Shown here piece after piece: positions 36,604-46,490 of a DNA stretch of 64,000 bases. Each line of letters opens with the position of its first letter. Within the stretch, counting starts at the first letter, position 1. The notes beneath the pieces are model-generated. The model made no database searches and was not told the origin of the DNA. It saw nothing but the letters and a program-made list of their open reading frames with translations. This stretch comes from Enemella evansiae (GTDB lineage Bacteria; Actinomycetota; Actinomycetes; Propionibacteriales; Propionibacteriaceae). The stretch spans positions 49,604 to 113,603 of the forward strand of contig NZ_NMVP01000005.1 in the NCBI RefSeq assembly GCF_002250705.1, read 5' to 3'. The position numbers were made by a program, and so were the translations under genes.

Positions 36604-37385
36604 GCAGCGCCGACACTCCGATTGCCGACAACGGCACCCTCGACAGGGACGAGACGACGACCATCCGCTTCCGCGATGTGGTGGCCGCAGAGGTCACCAA
36701 GATCATCACCCACCCCGCCACGCTCCTGGCGGTGGCACTCGCACTCGTCGTGAACCTCGCGCTCGGGGTCGTGGATGCCGCCGGGCTTGTCCGACTCTCC
36801 GTCGGGGATCGCCTCGTGCCGGTCTCCGAACTGGGCTCGGTGATGTTCGCCCCCGCCTACCTCTTCCTCATCCTCCCGGTGATCGCCGCGGGCAGCGAGT
36901 ACGCCAGTGGACAGTTACGGATCACCCTGGCCGCCGTGCCCCAGCGCGGGCGTCTCGCGGCCGCCAAGCTCGCGGCGTTGCTGGGGATCACGACCCCGGC
37001 CGCGCTCGTGACGCTTGCACCGGGGAGGCTGACCCTGACCCTTGCCGATGGGCGGGGGTTCGCGGGGGCTCTCGCGGATCTCGGTCTCTGGACGCTGGCG
37101 TACACGCTCATGGCGCTCATCGCCTACGCCCTCACCGGCATCATCCGCAGCTCTGTCGCCTCGCTGTCCCTGCTCGTGCTGATCCCGATCCTCATCGCCA
37201 CCGGGATCCTGCAATGGCCCCTGGTCGTCCGCTTCCTTCCCGATCAACTCGCGCTCAGTATGCTCAGCACACCCGGATACACCGTCACCGAGCTCCCGCC
37301 GGTCATTGCTGCTGTCATGCTCACGGCCTGGGCACTCGCTCCCTCGGGCATGAACTTCGCGATGCTCGTACGCCGCGACAGCTGA
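36600..37385 (+). CDS. ABC-2 type permease (cassette B, second)
   Basis: A 261-residue membrane protein. After an acidic N-terminal tail of 22 residues comes IRFRDVVAAEVTKIITHPAT and six or so helices, with GSEYASGQLRITLAAVPQRG near residue 100 as the ABC-2 loop motif. It ends MNFAMLVRRDS. ATG 36600 overlaps the stop of the first permease (ATGA). The long open frame running from 36252 is an overlapping shadow. Last gene of cassette B. Confidence 0.88.
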   Translation: MSSADTPIADNGTLDRDETTTIRFRDVVAAEVTKIITHPATLLAVALALVVNLALGVVDAAGLVRLSVGDRLVPVSELGSVMFAPAYLFLILPVIAAGSEYASGQLRITLAAVPQRGRLAAAKLAALLGITTPAALVTLAPGRLTLTLADGRGFAGALADLGLWTLAYTLMALIAYALTGIIRSSVASLSLLVLIPILIATGILQWPLVVRFLPDQLALSMLSTPGYTVTELPPVIAAVMLTAWALAPSGMNFAMLVRRDS

Positions 37386-37443
37386 GGTGCACGCGCGTGT
37401 ACCGATCGGCGACCGTCGGAGGCGTCGTGGATCGTCCCGCTGA

Positions 37444-37864
37444 TCAATCAGGTGCCGCATCAGGTGCGACGTACTCGTGTTGCAGATCGCACACCCGAGC
37501 GATGTGTACGAAGTCCTGGTCGGCCGTGAACACCGTCGCATCGTTGGTGATGGCATAGCCAGCGATCAAGATGCCGAGCGGACCAGCTGCGCGGACAAGT
37601 CCTGCGTTCCACAGCGGCCTGGATGTCGAGAACCAAGGTCTCGTCGGGTGCGTGCTCGAGCGGGAAGCCCAGCGAAATCTGCTCTCGATATCGGGCGTAC
37701 TCCGCTGGCGTCCTCGCGCTGTGGCAGAACTCCAGCATCTGCGGAGCGCAGGTGACGAGCAGGTCCGCTGGCGCACGTTCAATGCGCCGGAGCCGGGTGA
37801 GCATGCGAATGTCACCGGAGACCACGCGAGCCCACACGGAGTGGTCGACGAGGTAGACGGTCAC
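37444..37864 (-). pseudogene. Decayed second copy of the VapC PIN toxin
   Basis: Closely related to the intact vapC at 31917-32339: VYLVDHSVWARVVSGDIRML, then LEFCHSARTPAEYARYREQI. Near 37611 two bases are missing relative to the intact copy, so LDIQAA should continue into WNAGLVRAAGPLGILIAGYA, which is present in the next frame and runs to a stop at 37444-37446 with ARVCDLQHEYVAP preserved. The toxin is therefore inactive unless the sequence is wrong here. Confidence 0.88.
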
Positions 37865-38069
37865 TCGTCCGGCACGGGATAGTCGATGGTCGGCGCACCC
37901 AGATCGGCGGGCAGGTCCTCGAGCTGGCGAATGCCCTCGGTCATCCCGCTCTTCTGCCTGGACGCGATCAGGCGGCGCAGCGCAAGGTCGAGAACAGCAC
38001 GAATGGACCTCTCCCCGGTGAGCTCACGGGCGCGCTCGATCAGCTTGGTGTCAGGTCAACGCTGGTCGT
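37861..38069 (-). pseudogene. Decayed second copy of the VapB antitoxin
   Basis: Compared with the intact vapB, the start codon ATG is ACG (38067-38069) and one base is missing near 38051, so that TSVDL is followed by a shift. Downstream the old frame is well preserved to the end (LRRLIASRQKSGMTEGIRQL, then PVPDE). Both antitoxin and toxin of this copy are thus broken, in different ways from each other. It still ends in GTGA overlap with the vapC remnant. Confidence 0.85.
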
Positions 38070-38090
38070 AGGCACGAGCGGCTCCCCTCA

Positions 38091-38280
38091 CGCTTGAGCA
38101 TATGAATGGCCATATACCTGAGGCGACGATGGCCCGCCCGGTTCCTCACAGATGCCGTGGTGGACATGACCGGTCGCGACTGGCAAGCCAGCCGCTTCCG
38201 CCAGCGATTAGGCCGTTGTAGCGTGAAGTGAACCTGACGTCGCCGACACCCTGAGATCAGTCCCTGCTCGGAAGGACATC
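38091..38280. other. Intergenic region upstream of the second WRYVATK gene
   Basis: No gene is seen. A CATATGAATGGCCATATA segment (about 38099-38116) holds the inverted halves CATATG and CCATATA and resembles the region before the intact vapB, where CTATATGACCCATCATATGG occurs (32573-32592). It is probably the operator-promoter of the decayed vapBC copy. The right part must hold the promoter of the small WRYVATK gene. Confidence 0.4.
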
Positions 38281-38283
38281 ATG

Positions 38284-39607
<1,324 letters not shown>

Positions 39608-39637
39608 GCCGGCCCACTTTAGCCGAGCATTGGGTGA

Positions 39638-39694
39638 CCCCTCGACACGCTGGCCATTGCTCCGCTGGCGCTCCGCATGGCCAGCTACTCGGGG
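39638..39694. repeat. Dispersed hairpin repeat, copy C (reverse orientation)
   Basis: A perfect 9-bp stem, GCTGGCCAT (39649-39657) with ATGGCCAGC (39677-39685), encloses a 19-base loop that contains GCGGAGC on the minus strand. It is flanked by CCCCTCGACAC and TACTCGGGG. On the minus strand this reads CCCCGAGTAGC-stem-loop-stem-GTGTCGAGGGG, the same plan as the copies at 5196 and 12152. It sits just downstream of the leftward GNAT gene and upstream of ychF. Confidence 0.75.
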
Positions 39695-39703
39695 ATCGGA
39701 GGG

Positions 39704-40784
39704 CTACTCGATGCGCGTCAGGAGCCAGAGGCCCTCGATGGGCGTCGGGGCGGAAACCGAGGGCGTCGTTGATGGCGAGCATGTGCGCGTTCTCGTCGGC
39801 ATTCCAGGTCCGCACCCGGTGTACGCCCGGATGCTCGGCCCGCAGCCGGCGCAGGTTGGCCGCCTTCACCAGCAGCCCGAGCCGGTGGCCGCGGTGGTCC
39901 GGGCGGACCAGGGTGTCCTCCTGCCAGGCCAGGCCCGGCTTCTCCTGTGGCACCGACAGATAGGTGTGCGCGACCGGCTCACCGCTCCCCCGGCGTACCG
40001 CGATGGTCCACAGGTCGTCCAGCTTTTCCTTTCGGTGGAACTCATCCAGCTCGCTGACCCGCTCGGCGTTCCAGGTCTCCGCACCGCGCGGCAGGTCGCC
40101 GATCGGTACGTCGGTGGACATCCGCCCGCGCAGGACCGCGAGCCCGTCACGCAGCTCGGGCGGTGTCGGCCCGCTCCACTGCACCAGCTCGTAGTCGCCG
40201 CTGGCCCGCTCGGCCTCGGCCTGCAATCGGTCCAGATCGCCGAGCCCCTCGGGGATCCGCAGCAACCCGCTGCGCTCGACCTGATCGAGCACGAACCCGG
40301 TGTCCAGCAGCCAGCGGGCCGTCGCGTCGAGACGGACCGCGCCGGATCCCGTGCTCGCGGTGACCGTCTCCGCAGCCGGGTCCGGGGTCAGGATCGGGTC
40401 GGACACCCACAGCGAGACCGCGGTCCGGCCCTCGGCCCGCAGCACCGGGCGTACCGTGTGCCACAGCGCCTCGAGCACCGCGGCCGGATCGACGGACGGG
40501 TCCACACAGGGTTCCAGATCGGCCAGGTGCTCGTTGTCCCCCAGCGGCAGATCGAGCTGCAGCGAGCCGACCACCCGCTCCCCCTCGCGTACCACCCACA
40601 TCCGCCGTGCAACCCGGGACGTGCCGGTCAGACGATGCGCGAGCCCGGCCATCCCGTGCTGGAAATCGTCGTGACCGAAGCGATCCTCACCCCAGCGCCG
40701 CCACAGGTCGATCACCTCGGCCAGCTCGGGGTTCGGGGCGCCGTCGATCAGCGGCGGGGCGATCTCGGTGACGGCCACCGTCAT
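39704..40784 (-). CDS. Two-domain GNAT acetyltransferase with an apparent frameshift at the C-terminus
   Basis: A GNAT of about 359 residues and a tandem paralog of the next gene. Residues 1-150 are a degenerate first GNAT domain; the second ends in HRGHRLGLLVKAANLRRL and TWNADENAHMLAINDALGFRP. The frame then meets a CCCC run (39747-39750 on the plus strand as GGGG): with one C fewer, the end reads TPIEGLWLLTRIE and stops at 39704-39706. This aligns with the paralog ending AVVGGVWQLELGAE. As given, the frame runs on far into ychF antisense (to 38592), which is not credible. Its start overlaps the paralog's stop by 4 bp. Confidence 0.8.
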
Positions 40785-41869
40785 TCCGCTCCCAGCTCCA
40801 GCTGCCAGACCCCGCCGACGACAGCCGGCCGGAAGCCGAGGGCGGTGTTGATGGAACGCATGTGGGCGTTCTCGTCGGCATTGCCGGTGAGGATCCGGCG
40901 CACCCCGGGTGCCTGCTCGCGCAACTGCTCCAGGTTCGCCAGCTTGATCCGCATCCCGAGCCGGTGCCCGCGGTGCGCGCCGGCGACCAGGGTGTCGTTC
41001 TGCCAGGCGAGTTCGGGGACCTCGTCGACCACGGACAACTGGGTGTACGCCGCCAGCTCACCGGATTCGCGGTGCCGAGCGACCATCCACAACGTGCGGC
41101 GACCCATCAGCTCCTGCAGCGCGTCGGCGTACCGGATCCGGTCCTCATCCCAGCTCTCCTCCTCCATCGCCAGGTCACCGGCCGGCACATCGGTGCTCAT
41201 CCGGGCCCGCAGTTCGGTCATCGCGGGAATGAGTTCGGCCGGTGTCGGCCCGACCCACCCCTTCACCTGGTACGCCTCAGAGGCCGCCTCCGCGTCGGCG
41301 GCCAGCGCCGCGAAATCCTTCCCCACAAAGGAATCGTCAACATCCAGGCGCGCCAGCACCTCGACCTGTTCCAGCCTGAACCCCGTGCTGGCAAGCCAAT
41401 CGGCGGTCTCGTCGGCGATCACCGCGCCCAAGCCGGTACGCGGTTCCAGTTGCGCCTCACCCGCGTCGGGAATCGCGGTGATGTGCCAGAACCAGACCAG
41501 GCCGCGCCCCCGGCGTACCAGCTCCTGCCGGGCCTGATCCCAGAGCGCGTCGAACAGCTCCGACGCCCGCTCCGCGTACTCCGGGTCGAGGATCAGCCAG
41601 CCGTCGGCCAACCGCAGATTGTCCTGCAGGGGCAGGCCGAACTGCATCGCCGCGACCACGCGGCCGTCCGTCACGGCCAGCCAGAGCAACTGGTCGGTCT
41701 GCTCCCGGGCGACCCACATCGCCGCCCATTCCGAGGCCCGGAACTGATAATCCACAGACGCGAGCCGCGTCTGGTGCGACCGGTCGGAGAGCGTGACGAA
41801 CTCCTTCAGCCCGGTGGTCCAGCCAGGGGTCGGCGCGTCGGGGGCTCGAACGATCTGCACATCACTCAC
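40781..41869 (-). CDS. Two-domain GNAT acetyltransferase
   Basis: This 362-residue protein has two GNAT-like halves. The first (about 20-170) is degenerate, and the C-terminal one has AYTQLSVVDEVPELAWQNDT, then the acetyl-CoA loop AHRGHRLGMRIKLANLEQL near 305-325 and GNADENAHMRSINTALGFRP. This architecture resembles MshD-like and other tandem GNATs of actinobacteria, but the substrate is not evident. GTG 41869 is the start. It is coupled by ATGA overlap to its paralog downstream. Confidence 0.85.
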   Translation of the reverse strand: MSDVQIVRAPDAPTPGWTTGLKEFVTLSDRSHQTRLASVDYQFRASEWAAMWVAREQTDQLLWLAVTDGRVVAAMQFGLPLQDNLRLADGWLILDPEYAERASELFDALWDQARQELVRRGRGLVWFWHITAIPDAGEAQLEPRTGLGAVIADETADWLASTGFRLEQVEVLARLDVDDSFVGKDFAALAADAEAASEAYQVKGWVGPTPAELIPAMTELRARMSTDVPAGDLAMEEESWDEDRIRYADALQELMGRRTLWMVARHRESGELAAYTQLSVVDEVPELAWQNDTLVAGAHRGHRLGMRIKLANLEQLREQAPGVRRILTGNADENAHMRSINTALGFRPAVVGGVWQLELGAE

Positions 41870-41941
41870 CCGGTCAGCCTGTCAGCCGGCCGGGTCGCCG
41901 CCAATCGATTTTCTGCCCGACCAGCTCTCGCACCGGCCGGG

Positions 41942-43240
41942 TCAGGCGCCCGCCCAGTAGGCCTGCAGGGCACGGGTGAGGAAGTAGAGGTCGTCGACAC
42001 CGGCCATCTCGCGGACCGAGTGCATGCTGAGCAGCGGTACCCCGACATCGACGGTGGTGATCCCGAGCCGGGTCGCGGTCAGCGGACCGATCGTCGACCC
42101 GCACGGCACCTGGTTGTTGGACACGAACTGCTGCACCGGCACCCCGGCCACCGCGCAGGCCCGCCGCCACAGCGTCTCCCCCACCGCATCGGAGGCGTAC
42201 CGCTGGTTGGCGTTGATCTTCAGCAGCGGACCCTCGTTCAGCAGCGGCCGATGCACAGGGTCGTGATGGCCGACATAGTTCGGATGCACCGCGTGCCCGG
42301 CGTCGGCGGATACGCAGGAGGAGCGTTGCAGCATCTGCCGATACTCATCGGGGGTCGCGCCGAGCGCGGTCGCGGTCCGCACCAGCACATCCTCCAGCAG
42401 CGGCCCGCAGGCGCCGGACCGGGACCCCGAACCGACCTCCTCATGGTCGAAGGCCGCCAGCACCGCGATGTCGCCGCCGGTGTCGTCGGTGTTCAGCAGG
42501 GCGATCAGCGAGGCGTGCACGCTGGACAGGTTGTCCAGCCGGCCGCAGGCCAGGAAGGAGTCGTCGGCGCCGAAGAGCTTGGGCTTGGCGGTGTCGAAGG
42601 CGATCAGGTCGTGTCCGGCCACGTCGTCGGAGGTCAGACCGTCGGGGAAGCGGATGTCGTCGGCGAAGTCGGTGACCAGGTCGAGCACCTGGAGGTCGGG
42701 GCGCCGGACGCTGAACACCGGCTGGGTCTGGAACTGCTTGTCCAGCTTCAGCCCCTCGTCGTTCACCCCGCGGTTGAGATGGATGGCGAGCTGCGGGATC
42801 CGCATCACCGCATCGGTCTTGACCAGCACCCGCTCCCCACGCGGGGTGACGATCCGGCCCGCGATACCGAGTTCGCGGTCGGTCCAGGAGGCGATCAACG
42901 GGCCGCCATAGGCCTCGACACCGACCTGCTGCCAGCCCGCGGCACCGTAGGTGGGGTCCGGCTTGAGCTTGAAGGTGGGCGAATCGGTGTGCGAGCCGAC
43001 GATCCGGAACCCCGACCGCGGCCCGGCGATCTGCGGTACCCACCAGGCGACCAGCGCCCCATCGCGGACCAGGAAATGGCCGCCCGGGGAAGCGTCCCAG
43101 TCCTCGGTCTCCACCTGTTCGGCGAACCCGGCCTCGCGCAGCGCCCGGGCCAGCTCCGCGGCGGCGTGGAAGGAACTCGGTGAGGCCACCACGAAGGCGG
43201 CCAGGTCGGCGACGTGTTTCTGCGAGTCGGCGTGCGGCAT
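41942..43240 (-). CDS. apeB: M18 family aminopeptidase (aspartyl aminopeptidase-like)
   Basis: A 432-residue dizinc peptidase that removes N-terminal, mostly acidic, residues. VGSHTDSPTFKLKP near residue 82 holds the first metal His and Asp, AAFDHEEVGSGSRSGACGP near 270 holds the catalytic Glu and next ligands, and DAGHAVHPNYVGHHDP near 315 holds further ligands. The last metal His is in VPLLSMHSVREMAG near 405. The full M18 set is present. It stands between the GNAT pair and divergent rmuC. Confidence 0.95.
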   Translation of the reverse strand: MPHADSQKHVADLAAFVVASPSSFHAAAELARALREAGFAEQVETEDWDASPGGHFLVRDGALVAWWVPQIAGPRSGFRIVGSHTDSPTFKLKPDPTYGAAGWQQVGVEAYGGPLIASWTDRELGIAGRIVTPRGERVLVKTDAVMRIPQLAIHLNRGVNDEGLKLDKQFQTQPVFSVRRPDLQVLDLVTDFADDIRFPDGLTSDDVAGHDLIAFDTAKPKLFGADDSFLACGRLDNLSSVHASLIALLNTDDTGGDIAVLAAFDHEEVGSGSRSGACGPLLEDVLVRTATALGATPDEYRQMLQRSSCVSADAGHAVHPNYVGHHDPVHRPLLNEGPLLKINANQRYASDAVGETLWRRACAVAGVPVQQFVSNNQVPCGSTIGPLTATRLGITTVDVGVPLLSMHSVREMAGVDDLYFLTRALQAYWAGA

Positions 43241-43368
43241 GGTGTCATCAAACCATCGACCGGCTTCTGGCGTCAGTACGCCCGATCGGGCCGGTGATCC
43301 AGCAGCGATCCGGTGGCCGGCGGAGCGCCTGGCGGAAACTGTCAGACCCCTCGTGCAGGATCGCTGGT

Positions 43369-44913
43369 ATGGAGATCACCGCAGCCCTGCTGGTCATCGG
43401 ACTGATGCTGGTCATCGGCCTCGCCCTCGGCGCCGCGGGGGCCTGGTTCGTGCTACGCTCCCGGACGTCCGAGGCCGCCGCCGACGATCGTTCGAGCGCC
43501 GCGGCGTCCCGGGCCGAGGCGGCCGATGCGCGTGCCCAGGCGGCCGACGCCCGCACCGAGACCGCGACCCTGCGCGCCCAGCTGCACCGCCTGGAAGCCG
43601 GTGCCGCCGAGGTCCGCGGCCAGATCGCCGAGGCCCGCGCCGAGACCGCCCAGGCCCAGGCCGAGGCGGCCGAGGTGTCCGCCCAGCTGGCGGCCGCCCG
43701 GGCCGAGCGCGACGCCGCGCGTGAGCGCGCGCAGCGGCTCAGCGAGGACCGGGAGGCGCTGGCCAACCAGTTCAAGGCGCTCTCCGGCGAGACGCTGGAA
43801 CGGCAGGGCAAGGCCACCGATGAGCAGACCCGGGCGATCATCACCCCGTTGACCGAGCTGATGGCCACCTTCGCCGACCGGTTGAATTCGGTGGAGAAGG
43901 ACCGGGTGGCGATGGCCACCGACCTGCGCAACCAGGTGATCGCGGTGCAGGCCACCGGTGAGCATCTGCGCCGCGAGACCCACGCGCTGGCGACCGCGCT
44001 GCGCAAGCCGCAGGTGCGCGGCGCCTGGGGTGAGCTGCAGCTGCGTCGGGTCGCGGAATATGCCGGGATGGTGGATCGCTGCGATTTCGACGAACAGGCG
44101 AGCGCCACCACCTCGGCGGACCGGGCGATCCGCCCCGATATGCGGGTCAACCTGTCCGACGGCAAGTTCCTCTATGTCGACGCCAAGGTGCCGCTGAGCG
44201 CCTTCCTGGAGGCACACGAGACCGAGGACGAGCGGTCGCGCGCCGAGAAGCTCACCCTCTTCGGCCGCAACGTCAAGGGTCACGTCGACCAGCTCTCCGG
44301 CAAGGAATACTGGAAGGCCGACACCGGTACGCCCGAGTTCGTGGTGATGTTCCTGCCCAATGAGCAGTTCCTGTTCTCCGCCCTGGAGCAGCTGCCCGAC
44401 CTGCATGAGTACGCCGCGGCGCGCAATGTGGTGGTGGCGACGCCGAACACTCTGATCGCGATGCTGCGCGCGGTCGCCTATGGCTGGAAGCAGGCGGCGC
44501 TGGCCGAGTCGGCCGCCGAGGTCTTCGCGCTCGGCCGCGAGCTGCACGACCGGCTCTCGGCGATGGGTGGCCATCTGGACAAGGTGGGCCGCTCGCTGAA
44601 GGCCGCGGTGGGGGCATACAACTCGACCGTCGGTTCGATGGAAGCCCGGGTGCTGGTCACCGCCCGCCGCTTCCGTGACCTCAAGGTCACCGACGCCGAG
44701 CTGACCGCCCCGCAGAGCGTCGACGAGTCCACCCGCGATATCGCCGCCCCCGAGCTGGTCGAGGACGCCGCCCGAGTGGAGCCGCTGATCGGCCGCGGCG
44801 CGAAACGCCGCAAAGCTCTGCCCGAGCGCGACGAACTGGCCCGCGAACAGCCCGATCTGCTCGGCTGGGCCGACCCGCCCACCGCACGCCGCCGCGGTAC
44901 CGGCACGGACTGA
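43369..44913 (+). CDS. rmuC: DNA recombination protein RmuC
   Basis: A 514-residue protein of the RmuC family, linked to limiting recombination at inverted repeats, with a predicted nuclease-like fold. It has an N-terminal membrane anchor (about 3-26), a long Ala/Glu/Arg coiled coil (30-150), then the conserved core: KPQVRGAWGELQLRRVAEYAGM near 210, GKFLYVDAKVPLSAFLEA near 265, and EFVVMFLPNEQFLFSALEQ near 325. ATG 43369 has AGGA 8 bases upstream and begins directly with the anchor; the longer open frame is dismissed. Confidence 0.93.
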   Translation: MEITAALLVIGLMLVIGLALGAAGAWFVLRSRTSEAAADDRSSAAASRAEAADARAQAADARTETATLRAQLHRLEAGAAEVRGQIAEARAETAQAQAEAAEVSAQLAAARAERDAARERAQRLSEDREALANQFKALSGETLERQGKATDEQTRAIITPLTELMATFADRLNSVEKDRVAMATDLRNQVIAVQATGEHLRRETHALATALRKPQVRGAWGELQLRRVAEYAGMVDRCDFDEQASATTSADRAIRPDMRVNLSDGKFLYVDAKVPLSAFLEAHETEDERSRAEKLTLFGRNVKGHVDQLSGKEYWKADTGTPEFVVMFLPNEQFLFSALEQLPDLHEYAAARNVVVATPNTLIAMLRAVAYGWKQAALAESAAEVFALGRELHDRLSAMGGHLDKVGRSLKAAVGAYNSTVGSMEARVLVTARRFRDLKVTDAELTAPQSVDESTRDIAAPELVEDAARVEPLIGRGAKRRKALPERDELAREQPDLLGWADPPTARRRGTGTD

Positions 44914-45241
44914 CTCGGCGAGCGTCGGAAGCGCGCCCCCGTTCTGGAAGAGCACCAAGGAGAAATCCCCGCGTCACGAACGCCCCAAAGCACAGGGTCC
45001 TCGCGTGGATTTCGACGACTGCGATGAAGAGCGGGGATTGGGCGCGCGGGTGCGAGCCGAGAAAGACCGGCGCGCGGGCGCGAGCCGAGAACCCCTCGGC
45101 GAGCGTCGGAAGCGCGCCCCCGCTCTGGAAGAGCACCAAGGAGAAATCCCCGCGTCACGAACGCCCCAAATCACAGGGTCATCGCGGGGATTTCGACGAC
45201 TGCGATGAAGAGCGGGGATTGGGCGCGCGGGCGCGAGCCGA
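44914..45241. repeat. Large tandem palindromic repeat (two units, 181-bp period)
   Basis: Unit 1 starts at 44914 and unit 2 at 45095, each beginning CTCGGCGAGCGTCGG; they agree over about 147 bases with five differences. Each unit is itself a long imperfect palindrome. The core is GAAATCCCCGCG facing CGCGGGGATTTC (perfect 12 bp in unit 2, one mismatch in unit 1). Farther out, GCGCGCCCCCGCTCT faces AGAGCGGGGATTGGGCGCGC, and the ends CTCGG / CCGAG also pair. No reading frame is credible in it. This fills the 351-bp gap between rmuC and the next gene. Confidence 0.9.
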
Positions 45242-45264
45242 GGACAAACAGTACGCTGAGCATC

Positions 45265-46470
45265 GTGGCCGAGATCGAGCTGGACGCGATCGAACAACGG
45301 GTGCTGGGTTCCCTGCTGGAGAAGCAGAAGACGGTTCCCGGGAGCTATCCGCTGTCGCTGAACGCGCTGCGGACCGCCTGCAACCAGACCTCCAGCCGGG
45401 AGCCGGTCAGCGACTACGACGACCAGCAGCTCGAGGCCTGTCTGCGCGGGTTGAAGGACCGGGAGCTGGTCCGCTTCGTCTGGGCCGGCAAGGGGTCGCG
45501 CGCGCTGAAGTACCACCAGCGGCTCGACGAACAGCTCGAACTCGCCGACGACGAACGGGCCCTGATCACCGTGCTGCTGCTCCGCGGCCCGCAGTCCGCC
45601 GGGGAACTCAAGACGCGCACCGACCGGCTCTTTCCGTTCCCGGACAAGGAATCCGCCGAGCAGGTGCTGCGCCGGCTGGCCGAGCGGGACACCCCGCTGA
45701 CCCGCGAACTGGAGCGGCTCCCCGGTCACCGCGACCCGCGCTGGGTGCACCTGTTGGGCCCGGTCGAGGGCATCGCGGAACCGGCCGCGCCGGTTGCGGC
45801 GGTGGATCGGGACCAGGTGCTCGCCGACGGTGCGGCGGCCCGCGACGAGCGGGTCCGGGCCAGCTATGACGCGCTCGCCGAGGCGTACGCGGAACGCTTC
45901 GGTGACGAGCTGGCCGGCAAGCCGTTCGACCGGTGGCTGCTGGGCCGGCTGGCCGCCGAGTCCACCGGCCCGATCGCCGACATCGGCACCGGCCCGGGCC
46001 AGACCACCCGCGTGCTCGCCGACGCCGGCGCGGAGGTCACCGGGTTCGACCTCTCCCCCGAGATGATCCGGGTCGCCCGCGAGACCCATCCGGACCTGCG
46101 GTTCGAGGTCGCCGACTTCAATCGGTTGCTGCGCCCACCCAACGCCGCCGCGTGGGGCACGATCGTCGCCTGGTACGCCGGGGTGCACCTGTCCGGTTCC
46201 GAGCTGGCGCCCTGGTTCGGCGCCCTGGCCCGGATCCTGGCCCCCGGTGGCCGGATCGCGGTCGCGCTGCATGCCGGGGCCGAGGTCCGGCACACCGAGG
46301 AGTATCTCGACCGGGCCGTCTCGCTCGATTTCGTGCTGCACGACCCCGAGGAGATCAAGCGGGCCGCCGAACAGGCCGGCCTGGAGATCGAGGAGTGGTA
46401 TCTGCGCGGCCCGCTGGCCGGCATGGAACCGGAGACCGACCGGTTCTATCTGGTGGCACAGCAGCCCTGA
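45265..46470 (+). CDS. YceH-like (DUF480) winged-helix domain fused to a SAM-dependent methyltransferase
   Basis: A 401-residue fusion. Residues 1-190 are DUF480/YceH: LDAIEQRVLGSLLEKQKTVP, YPLSLNALRTACNQTSSREP and the second wing RVLRRLAERDTP-like segment. Residues 200-401 are a class I methyltransferase with motif I ADIGTGPGQTTRVLADAGAE near 230 and GFDLSPEMIRVARE after it. GTG 45265 lies 24 bases after the tandem repeat; its Shine-Dalgarno is weak. The acceptor is unknown, and the link between the two domains is not explained by any known pathway. Confidence 0.87.
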   Translation: MAEIELDAIEQRVLGSLLEKQKTVPGSYPLSLNALRTACNQTSSREPVSDYDDQQLEACLRGLKDRELVRFVWAGKGSRALKYHQRLDEQLELADDERALITVLLLRGPQSAGELKTRTDRLFPFPDKESAEQVLRRLAERDTPLTRELERLPGHRDPRWVHLLGPVEGIAEPAAPVAAVDRDQVLADGAAARDERVRASYDALAEAYAERFGDELAGKPFDRWLLGRLAAESTGPIADIGTGPGQTTRVLADAGAEVTGFDLSPEMIRVARETHPDLRFEVADFNRLLRPPNAAAWGTIVAWYAGVHLSGSELAPWFGALARILAPGGRIAVALHAGAEVRHTEEYLDRAVSLDFVLHDPEEIKRAAEQAGLEIEEWYLRGPLAGMEPETDRFYLVAQQP

Positions 46471-46490
46471 GGTCGTCCGACGACGGCACA

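Noticed and set aside
44974..45250. Reading frames through the tandem palindrome after rmuC
   Set aside because: The frames repeat the same peptide because the DNA repeats; the long inverted symmetry explains the conservation better than coding does.
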